A DNA stretch of 44,705 nucleotides from Deltaproteobacteria bacterium (lineage in GTDB: Bacteria; Myxococcota_A; UBA9042; PHBI01): the NCBI GenBank assembly GCA_011526585.1, contig WYBB01000087.1, positions 1-44,705 on the forward strand, read 5' to 3'. A program made the position numbers and the translations under genes. The notes below the pieces were generated by a model. That model made no database searches. It saw only the letters and a program-made list of their open reading frames with translations, and was not told the DNA's origin. Positions 31,116 through 39,600 of the stretch are shown here, piece by piece; positions within the stretch are counted from its first letter, which is position 1, and each line of letters opens with the position of its first letter.

Positions 31116-33233
31116 TCAGATGAGCGAGAGCACCGAGCGGCCGAAGTGCTCGAGCATGTCCCAGTAGCCGGACTTCTGGTAGATCCCCTTGGCGAGCGCG
31201 ACGAGCTGGTTGCCGCCGGCGGCGCCGACCATGCGCACGAGCTGCTCCCAGCTCGAGCTCTCCCACACGTAGTCGAGCAGCTCCTGCCAGCGGCTGGCCG
31301 CGTTGGAGAAGACGTCGACCAGGTTCTCCATGCGGCAGGCGTCCCACAGGCGCTTGATCAGCGCCGAGACCCCGCCGCTGGCGTTGGCGAGCAGCGAGCC
31401 GACGGCGCTCCAGCCCTTGCCCTTGATGAAGTCGAAGAGCTCGGCCTGGAGCTTCGTGCCCGAGCTTCCCCACACCGCGCCGAGCACGCTCCAGTCCTCC
31501 TTCCACAGGAGCGCGAGCAGCGTCGAGAGGTTCGCCTTGGCGTCGGCGAGCACCGCCTCCGCGAACGCGACCATGTCCGCGGTCGAGCCCTTGACCTGGG
31601 CCCAGAGCGGCGCGATCGCGTCGGCGCCCGCCTTGGCGAGGATCTTCGATGCGGCGGCCACGCCCGAGGTCGCGCTCTCCCAGGCCGAGGCGATCAGGTC
31701 CTTCACGCTCATGCCGGCGGCGACGAGCTTGTCCCAGATCAGCATCAGCACGTCGAGCGCCTTGTCCCCGCACTTGGCGAGGAAGGTCTTGAGCCGCGAC
31801 GCGTTGCTCGCGATCGCCTCGACGATCTCGTCCCACACCACCGACGCGCGGTCGGCGAGCTCCTTGGTCTTGTCCGAGAGCGCGCCGGTAAGCTCCGCGA
31901 GGAAGCCGCCCTGCACCGCGGCGCCCATGCGCACGACCTCGAGCGCGTCGGCCTCCACCTTGACGTCGGCCCCGCCGCCGAAGCCGACGGCGCCTTCGCC
32001 CGAGGCCTTGAAGCTGACCTTGCCGTTGGCGAACTTCGCCTCGAGCGCGCCCTTGGCGCTCGCCCCGGCGGTGCCGGTCACCGTCGCCTCGACCGCCGCG
32101 ACGTCGGCCTTGCCGGCCTCGCCCATGAGCGTCGGCGCGATCTCCTTGGAGACGTCGGGGAAGAGCTTGAAGGTCGCGATCGCCGCGGGCGCAAACGGCA
32201 TGGTCACCGGGTTGAGCCCGAGCGCCAGCGTCGTGTAGTGCTCGATCGCCGAGGCGTACTGCTCGGGCTTCTTCTTGTTCCACGTGAGCGCGCCCTTGCC
32301 GCCGACGGTGATCTCGGCGCCCGCGAAGGCCTTGCCCGAGATCCCGCCCTCGGCCAGCGCCACGTCGCCGCTCTGCGCGTCGGCCTTGGGTCCGGACTCG
32401 CCCGCGCCCTTCTTGCCGATCTTGGGCACCGGATCGCTCGAGCTCTCGGCCGCCGACTTGACGTCGCCGGTCGCCTTCTTGCCGGTCGCCTGCGCGGCCT
32501 CGGCGCCCTTCTGGCCGGCGAGGCTCGCGAACTTGCCGAAGACCTCGCCGATCATGTCGGCGCTGTTGAGCGAGGCCTTGGCCTCGACCTTGGCGCCGAC
32601 GAAGAGCTCGCCGATCGGCGAGGCCTTGACGCGGCCCGACTCACCCGCGAACGAGAACTCCTTGTCGATCTCGAGCGCGCTCGGATCCTCGCCCGCGAGG
32701 ATCATGCAGTCGGCGAGCGTGAGGCCCCAGCCGAGCTCGCCCTTGAAGGTCGCCTCGGCGCCCACCTTCGGCCCCGAGACCTCGAGATCCTTGCCCTTCT
32801 GCTTTTCGACGCCGCCGAGGTCGCCCGCCGCCGAGAGCTTCACGCCGAGCTCGATCCGGTTGGGCGCCGAGCTGCCGAGCGCCTCGCGGGCCTTCTGCGC
32901 GATGGCCTTCTTGACGGTCGCCAGCTCGCCGTTGGCGATCTTCTCCCAGTCCTTGACCGTCGCCGGCGTGATGTCGGTGCCGAGCGTGCCCTCGGCCTTG
33001 GCCTTGGTGCGGGGCTTGTCCTTCTTCTTGTCGCCCGCGCCCGCCCCGTCGGTCGCGCTCTCGCCGCCGACCTCCGCGGGCGGCGCGCTACCGGCGCCTT
33101 CGGGCGAGAGCATCTGCACCTGCTCGTCGAAGGTCTTGCCGCGCAGCTCGGCCCGCGCGCCGGGCTTGCGCTGCACGGCGGGGGCGACCGGGTTCGAGGG
33201 CATGGGCGATTCACGCAGGACGTGCATGGACAT
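31116..33233 (-). CDS. QRK-tagged protein with Trp-rich helical C-terminus (possible eCIS cargo)
   Basis: A 705-residue protein without signal peptide. ATG 33233 has GGAG about 8 bases upstream. The N-terminus holds AVQRK (19-23) and KTFDEQVQMLSPEG (33-46), the bipartite signature shared with three other window proteins. Then comes a Lys/Gly/Ala-rich linker and a sheet-like middle with repeated G-A/V-x-A-x-A-x-F/L units (VGAEATFKGELGWGLTL, VGAKVEAKASLNSAD, KAFAGAEITVGGKGALTW, VSFKASGEGAVGFGGGADV). The C-terminal ~260 residues are amphipathic helices each with Trp (VVWDEIVEAIAS, LMLIWDKLVAAG, ASAWESATSG, ALLWKEDWSVLG, RLWDACRMENLVDVF). This looks like a large non-catalytic or pore-like module. 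It ends ...RSVLSLI. It is convergent with the cytochrome-like gene. Confidence 0.75.
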   Translation of the reverse strand: MSMHVLRESPMPSNPVAPAVQRKPGARAELRGKTFDEQVQMLSPEGAGSAPPAEVGGESATDGAGAGDKKKDKPRTKAKAEGTLGTDITPATVKDWEKIANGELATVKKAIAQKAREALGSSAPNRIELGVKLSAAGDLGGVEKQKGKDLEVSGPKVGAEATFKGELGWGLTLADCMILAGEDPSALEIDKEFSFAGESGRVKASPIGELFVGAKVEAKASLNSADMIGEVFGKFASLAGQKGAEAAQATGKKATGDVKSAAESSSDPVPKIGKKGAGESGPKADAQSGDVALAEGGISGKAFAGAEITVGGKGALTWNKKKPEQYASAIEHYTTLALGLNPVTMPFAPAAIATFKLFPDVSKEIAPTLMGEAGKADVAAVEATVTGTAGASAKGALEAKFANGKVSFKASGEGAVGFGGGADVKVEADALEVVRMGAAVQGGFLAELTGALSDKTKELADRASVVWDEIVEAIASNASRLKTFLAKCGDKALDVLMLIWDKLVAAGMSVKDLIASAWESATSGVAAASKILAKAGADAIAPLWAQVKGSTADMVAFAEAVLADAKANLSTLLALLWKEDWSVLGAVWGSSGTKLQAELFDFIKGKGWSAVGSLLANASGGVSALIKRLWDACRMENLVDVFSNAASRWQELLDYVWESSSWEQLVRMVGAAGGNQLVALAKGIYQKSGYWDMLEHFGRSVLSLI

Positions 33234-33443
33234 CGCGCTTCTCCGGGGGAGCTTGGGATCGACCGTTGACGAGATACCCGGGAGAATACGCCGCGGCGCG
33301 CGCGCCGGCCAGCGCCGGGCAGGCGTTTCAGGTCGGTTTCAGGGATCACCCGCACCAGGGATGGACGTGAACGAGGTCGAGCTCATCCCGATCGGTAGTT
33401 CGCGAGCGCGACGCTTCGCCACGTCGTGTGATATGGCTCTCAC

Positions 33444-33773
33444 ATGTCCGCCGTCACCACGCTGCTCGAGCGGCACGGTCTGAGCGTGCCCGATGGTCGT
33501 CCGCTCTTCGGCTATCACCTCGAACCAGCGGAGCTCGCCGATCTCCTCGCCGAGCTGCGCGCCTCATCGTTCCGCGTTCGCGAGGCCTCAGCCGCTTTCT
33601 GTCTCGCCGCCGCCGAGATCTGGCGACGCGTCTACGATGGTGGGGCTTGGAGCTGGGACACCATTCTCAACGAGATGCGCTGGCCGGCCGTGACCCCCCT
33701 CGGAGCTGCCACAGCTCGTTCTCACGGGGCTCGCCTACTGGCGTCGCGATCTCCTCCATCTCGCGCGTCGTGA
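33444..33773 (+). CDS. N-terminal fragment of a frameshifted defence-type protein
   Basis: This frame encodes MSAVTTLLERHGLSVPDGRP, then FGYHLEPAELADLLAELRAS, and WRRVYDGGAWSWDTILNEM, after which about 30 residues look out of frame. In the C6 run at 33694-33699, removing one C joins it to the frame starting SELPQLVLTGLAYWRRDLL, which runs without a stop to 36666. Thus 33444-36666 looks like one gene of about 1073 residues with a 1-base insertion. The fragment alone would be a truncated 109-residue product. The frameshift may be a sequencing error, a real mutation, phase variation, or programmed slippage. No strong Shine-Dalgarno precedes the ATG. Confidence 0.7.
   Translation: MSAVTTLLERHGLSVPDGRPLFGYHLEPAELADLLAELRASSFRVREASAAFCLAAAEIWRRVYDGGAWSWDTILNEMRWPAVTPLGAATARSHGARLLASRSPPSRAS
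33694..33699 (+). other. C6 homopolymer at the frameshift junction
   Basis: The run of six C residues at 33694-33699 is where the two halves of the gene part. With five C the reading is VTPSELPQLVL, which joins both halves; with six C it continues to a stop near 33773. Homopolymers like this slip in replication and in some sequencing chemistries. Confidence 0.65.
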
Positions 33774-34113
33774 GTTCCTCGGCTCCATCGCGCGCGAGGC
33801 GGGCATTCCCGCACCCGTCCTGCACAACTCCGGCGCGCGCATCCGCATCTTTCTCCAACATCTCCTTGCCGATCTGCGCACCTACGGCAACCAGCGTGCC
33901 GCGGACCTCGCACGCCAGTCCGCCCACCGTCTCCCCGAGCGCCTGCGCAACCCCACTTTCCTCGCCATCGGGACCGAGCTCGCGCTCGCCGCCATCGACC
34001 TCGCCCAGCTCCTCGGCAGCACCCCCGCCAGCGTCGCTTCACTCGACCGCATCGCCCCCGATTGGCGTCGGCGACTGCCGCTACGCATCGACGACGCCGC
34101 CGCGCTCGCGCTC

Positions 34114-36666
34114 GTGACCGGCCTCGTCGATGAGGCTCGACGCCCGTCGACTCCCCGTCCTCTCCGCGTCGTCACGCGACTCATCGATCGGTCCCAGGGG
34201 CCCGCGCTCGTACGCTCTCTCACCTTCCCAGCGACGCTCGAACCCGCGACGCTCGGCGAGCTGCTCGACATCCCCACCGCATCGCTACCGTCGCGCATGG
34301 ATCTCCTGGTCGAAACCAGCGCCGGCCCGCGCCTCGTCGCCCTCCTGGTCCCGCGAGGCGAGCACCTCCAATGCGAGCCCCTCAGCGGACCCGGGCCCGA
34401 CCCCGATCCCCACCGCGACGTGCTCCTCACCCTTCGCTCCCAGGGGCGCATCATCGGGCGCTTTGTGCCCCCTGGGGGGCGCGCCCTCGGCCCGCTGCCC
34501 TGGGTCTTCGTGCCCGATCCCGCCGAGCCCGACATCCACCGCCTCGTCGCGCAGGGCTCGACACGCTTCGACTCGGAGGCCCTCGTCCTCGCGCCCGCGG
34601 CCTACCTCCCCCGTCCCACGCTCGCGGCGCACGGCAGCGTGCACAAACGCCACATCTACCGCGTCACCACCGATGTCGTCTTCGACGACGGACAGGATCC
34701 GATCGCCCTCACGCTGGGCGCGCCCGCCTCCGATGATGTCTTCATCTTCGAGGGCCGTCGCCTCCCGGAGCAGCCCGAAGTGTTCATCGGCATGCCGACG
34801 CTCTGGCGCGTCATGGCCTCCGGTGACCGTCGCGCGATCCCACGTGAGCGCCTCCAGATCCGCACGGCGCGAGCCTGGGGACCACTCGGCCAGGCAGCGC
34901 ACGGCCGCCTCGCCATCCGTCTCCAGCAAGACGACGCGCTCGTCTTCAGTGAGACCCTCGACGTCCTCCCGGCGGATTTTCGCCTCCGGCTCGAGCCGCT
35001 CGCGCAGCACCGTGCTCGCATCGTCGTCGACATGAGCCCTGCGCCGCTCGTCGGCATCACACCCGCCGAGGGTCTCACCGTTCATCACGTCGCCCCGGAC
35101 ACCTGCGAGCTCGAGGCCGTCGAATCGGTCACCGAGCTCGGGCTCGCCCTGCGTTGGCCGGAGCACACCCTGACCCTGCGCTTGCCGTTTCCGCGCCGCG
35201 GTCGCCGCTTCGTGACGGCCGGCGGCCAGCCCCTCAGCCCGCGGGCCACGGTCGCGCTCGACGATCTGCACACCGTCGTCGCTGAGGCGTGGGTCCACCC
35301 TCCCGTGTCCAAGCGCGTCTTTCAGCTGGAGGCGGCGCTCCAGGCCGAGGACCAATCGGTCCCACCCATCTTCGTGGGCTGGCTCGATCCCGCGAGCGCG
35401 GCGCGCCATTGCCAACCTCTCTACGCGCTCGAACGACAGCTCACGCGTCTCATGGCGCTGTCTTCATCGGCCCGTGCGACCCTACGGCTCCGTATCCTCG
35501 ACGAGGCCGGATCCCCGACCGGCGCGCCGACGATCACGATCGGTCGTTTTCCATGCGAGATTCAACTCTCGGACGACAAATCACACGTCACCGGACCGGG
35601 TGACCTTACCTTCGAAGCGCTTCGCTTCACCGACCCCGACGACATCGTGCCGCTTCCGCCCAGCCCAACCGGTGAGGTCTCGACGAGCGCGCTCCGAGCC
35701 CACCCGGGGAGCTGGATGATCTTCGCGCGCCGAGGTGATCGCATCGCCGCGTCTCCGCACCTGATGTTCGTTCCTGGCGACACGCAGCCAACCTCACCGC
35801 TCCGAGCCGCGATGGAGCAGCGCACCTTCGCCGCTCGTCATGAAGCCTTCGTGAAGATCCTCGATGCGCTCGTCGACGATCCAGAATCGCCGGACTGGGC
35901 GCTCATCCAGGGTCTGCTCGCGCGGCTCGACCGCTTCCCCCTGACGACGTTCGAGGCCCTTCGTGCCCTCACTTCCGTCCCCGCCGCGCTCGTCCGCGCC
36001 CTCGTGCTGACCGATGACCGTCGGATCGTCGTGCGCGCGTTCGAGAGCCTTCCCTTCCACTGGGCGACGTTGCCGGTCGATGCCGTCCAGCGTGCGCTAC
36101 GCGCCGAGCTCGCGATGACGGAGCGCTTGATCGAGCGTGTTCCTGGCCTCGTTGGCCCGCCGAGCGACCGGGTGGCGGCAACCTACCGGCCCGCCGCCGA
36201 AGCGCTCACGGCACGCTTGCGCGGCGCGACAATCCTCTTCGCGGCCGCGGCCGCACCGATCGACGCGCTGCGCGAGCGCTTCACGAAGCCGGAGATCGGC
36301 CTCGCCCGCACCCACCCCAGCTTCCTTCACGCTCAGATGGCGGACGCCTTCATGGAGCTTCGGCGCCGCCTGTCGTCGCCCGACTGGCCACCGATCAGCG
36401 GCCTCGACACCTTGCAGCGCGCGCACCCATTGCCGAACGAATGGGCACGGACCGTTGGGCGCACCGACGAGGACGCCTCGGCGGGCTCCCTCGCGGAGGC
36501 CCCCCTGCTGGCGGCGCTCGCGGCTACCCGTCGCCCCTATCGCATGCCGACTCCGCTCGAAGCGTTCGCGCTTCGCCTGGCCGAGAGCCTGGACCCCGAC
36601 TACTTCGCGACCATGCACGAGCTCGCGCTGACGCTCGCGGTCACCGCCTGGGACTCGCCCCGATGA
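34114..36666 (+). CDS. Main part of large defence-associated protein upstream of the helicase
   Basis: 850 residues from the first usable GTG; the frame is already open from about 33694 with coherent helical sequence (AYWRRDLLHLARREFLGSIA, RIRIFLQHLLADLRTYGNQR, NPTFLAIGTELALAAIDLA), so this is not the real start. The protein is large, without signal peptide, and has no motif I can name. Middle regions look sheet-rich (Ig-like, e.g. VVFDDGQDPIALTLGAPASD), and the C-terminus is helical (LRAELAMTERLIERVPGLVG). Its stop overlaps the helicase ATG by ATGA (36663-36666). Such a ~1000-residue partner coupled to a DUF1998 helicase recalls defence-island pairs such as YjiT/YjiV of the E. coli immigration control region; this is from memory and needs a profile search. 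Confidence 0.65.
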   Translation: MTGLVDEARRPSTPRPLRVVTRLIDRSQGPALVRSLTFPATLEPATLGELLDIPTASLPSRMDLLVETSAGPRLVALLVPRGEHLQCEPLSGPGPDPDPHRDVLLTLRSQGRIIGRFVPPGGRALGPLPWVFVPDPAEPDIHRLVAQGSTRFDSEALVLAPAAYLPRPTLAAHGSVHKRHIYRVTTDVVFDDGQDPIALTLGAPASDDVFIFEGRRLPEQPEVFIGMPTLWRVMASGDRRAIPRERLQIRTARAWGPLGQAAHGRLAIRLQQDDALVFSETLDVLPADFRLRLEPLAQHRARIVVDMSPAPLVGITPAEGLTVHHVAPDTCELEAVESVTELGLALRWPEHTLTLRLPFPRRGRRFVTAGGQPLSPRATVALDDLHTVVAEAWVHPPVSKRVFQLEAALQAEDQSVPPIFVGWLDPASAARHCQPLYALERQLTRLMALSSSARATLRLRILDEAGSPTGAPTITIGRFPCEIQLSDDKSHVTGPGDLTFEALRFTDPDDIVPLPPSPTGEVSTSALRAHPGSWMIFARRGDRIAASPHLMFVPGDTQPTSPLRAAMEQRTFAARHEAFVKILDALVDDPESPDWALIQGLLARLDRFPLTTFEALRALTSVPAALVRALVLTDDRRIVVRAFESLPFHWATLPVDAVQRALRAELAMTERLIERVPGLVGPPSDRVAATYRPAAEALTARLRGATILFAAAAAPIDALRERFTKPEIGLARTHPSFLHAQMADAFMELRRRLSSPDWPPISGLDTLQRAHPLPNEWARTVGRTDEDASAGSLAEAPLLAALAATRRPYRMPTPLEAFALRLAESLDPDYFATMHELALTLAVTAWDSPR

Positions 36667-39600
36667 CATTGAGCTTCGTCGATCTCGATCGCACCCTCGA
36701 GCAACGCCTCGCGCGCGCCGTGGTGAGCCGGCTTCACCCCTCGAACGACGCCCTCCGCCGGTATCTCCACGAAGAGCTGTCGAAGCCCTCCGGCGATCCG
36801 CGAAGCCTCCTCTCCAAACCGCTCTTCGAGGCCACCTTCGACTTCGCGCGCGCGCCCGAAACCATCGCGGACCTGGCGGGCGCCCTGCTCCGCGAAGAGC
36901 TCGTCGACGCCCTCGACGCCGCCGAGACCGACGCGTTCCCTCGCACGCGCCGGCCCTTCCTCCACCAACGCGATGCGTGGCGCGCGCTCGCGCGCTCGCC
37001 TGCCCAGTCGGCCATCATCTCGAGCGGGACGGGGTCGGGCAAGACCGAGTGTTTTCTCGTGCCGATCCTCGATGATCTCCTACGTCAGGGCTCGAACACC
37101 GACCGCGGCGTACACGCGATCTTCCTCTATCCGCTCAACGCGCTCATCGCTTCCCAGCAAAAGCGCCTCTCGGCCTGGGTGCGCGGGTTTGGGACACGGC
37201 TGCGCTTCGCGCTCTACAACGGCCTCATGCCCGAGGACGTCTCGGACGCCGAGCAGAGGCTGACCCCCTGGCAGGTGCTGGATCGCAAGCGACTTCGAGC
37301 CGCGCCTCCGCCGATCCTCGTGACCAACGCCACCATGCTCGAGTACCTGCTCGTGCGCACCGCGGACCGCCCGATCCTCGAAGCCTCCAAGGGCAAGCTG
37401 CGCTGGATCGTGCTCGACGAGGCCCACACCTACATCGGCTCACAGGCCGCCGAGATGGCGCTGCTCCTTCGTCGGGTCCTCGATGGCTTCGGCGTGGCCG
37501 CCGACGCCGTCCGGCTCGTCGCCACCTCGGCTACCATGGGTGACCGCGACGCCGAGGCGCTCCGGCAATTCCTGGCCGATCTCGGCGGGCTCCCTCTCGA
37601 TCGCGTGAGCCTCATTCGTGGTCATCGCGAGCTCCCCGATCTCGCGACGCCGGATCGCGCGGGCTTGCCCGGTGCATCCGAGCGCGACGCGCTCCTCGCG
37701 GCCACATCCGCGCAGCGCTTCGCCGAGCTCTCCCGCTACGGAGGCGTGCACGTGTTGCGCGAGGCGCTCACGACGCGTGCCCAGACCGCCGAGGAGCTCG
37801 CCGAGCGCCTCGGAACCGACGGAGCAACCGTCGTCGACATGATCGACCTCGCTCATCCGGCGATCTCCGAGCAAGGCGCCTCGCTCCTTCCAGTGCGCGC
37901 CCATCGCTTCGTTCGCACGCTGCCGGGGCTCCACGCGTGTATCGACCGGACCTGCCCCGGGCGCGCCGGCACGGCCGTCGACGTGCCCTCCTGGCGCCTT
38001 GGAAAGATCCACTTCGAGCGTCGCGATCACTGCGACGCCTGCGACGCGCGGGTCTATGAGCTCGTCTTGTGCCGCCACTGTGGCGCCGAGTCGCTCCTCG
38101 CCGAGATCGGGCCGGGTGAAGACGGCCTCCCCGCCCTGTTGCCAGCGCCCCTTAGCTCGGCCGAAGCGCTGGAGCTCGAGGCCGACCGAGACGATACCGC
38201 CGACACCTCACCGCGTGACCCTTCGCGCCGCAATATCCGACTCGTCGGCGGCGCCGCCGAAGACGAGCCGACGACCCCGCGCGCGTCGATCGGGCGCCAC
38301 GACGGGCGCTGGGACGACCCGGACGGGATCGCCATCGCGGTCGCCCCACGATCGCCGGGCAACGACCTCGAATGTCCTCGCTGCAAACACGCCGAGGGCA
38401 GCCCCGACGATCTCGTCACGCGCCTCTTCGCGTCGCGCCCGTTCCTGCTCTCGGTCGCCCTGCCTACCGCTCTTCTGGCCGCGCCGACACCACCTGCGGA
38501 TCCAGGGGGCGCCGATCCGGTCTCGCTGCCGCTGGGCGGGCGCCGACTCATCGCCTTCAACGACAGCCGACAGGGCTCTGCTCGCTTCGCTTCTCTGCTC
38601 GAACAGGAGAGCGAGCGGCGCTACGTGCAAAGCTGGCTCTATCACCAGCTCTGGGCCAGGACGCCGCCGACCGACACGTCGCAGCTCGATGCCCTCATAG
38701 CCGCCTTGGAGCCCCTCGCACACGCCCCCGCGATCGCTTTGGAGCTGCGCAACAAGAAGCGCGAGCGCGAGGAGAAGCGGCGCGCAGTGCCTCGAATGCC
38801 CTGGGCCGATGCCGTGCGGTCGCTCGCCGATACACGGCCGGTGACCCTCATGCAACGCGTGCTGCGCGAGCTCACGCCCGAGCTCGACACCCGCTCCCAG
38901 GTCGCGCACTACCTCCTGCTGCGGGAGTTCCTCCGACGCCCACGGCGGCAGGTTTCGCTCGAGACCCTCGGGCTCGTCGTCCTCACGCACCCGCTGCTCG
39001 AAGCCCGGCCGCCCGCGCCGATCTGGCAGACCCTGGGCGGCGCACCCGACGACTGGACGAACCTCCTCGCCCTCGCCCTCGACGTGCTCCGCTCACGCAA
39101 CGCCGTGATCGTCGACGAGTCGATCCAGAACTGGCTCGGCGCCACCTTTCGTCCGCGTTTCGCGGTAGGCCCAGAAGACGTCACCGACAACTCCACGGTT
39201 CGCCTGTTCACGCCGCTGCCGGTAGGCCGCAAGGGCCGCCTCGTGCATGTCATCGCGCGCGCGCTCGACCTCGACCCCGAGGACGCGGCGCACATGCAGT
39301 CGATCAACGCGGTGCTCGATGCCATCTGGCAGGAGCTCTGTGCGCCCGGCGTGCTCGAGCGCGAGGCAAGCGGCCGCCGGCTCGACCCACGGACGCTGGT
39401 TCTGAAGGCCGTGCCTGAGGTCGTGCGTTGCCCCATCACCGGTCGCGCGCTCGCGACGACGGTCGACGCCATCACGCCGTATGCAACGGACAAGCACCCC
39501 GATCGGCTCGCTCGCGGTACGCGGCACGCCATGCCCCGGCCACGCGTGGCCTTTCCGGATGCTCAATCCCTGCCGGCCGTCGCGGCGTGGCTCGCCTCCG

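Noticed and set aside
2120..33233. A full eCIS structural locus in this window
   Set aside because: No tube, baseplate, spike or AAA+ (CDC48-like) loading gene is visible; only tagged cargo-like proteins and one doubtful sheath-like protein.
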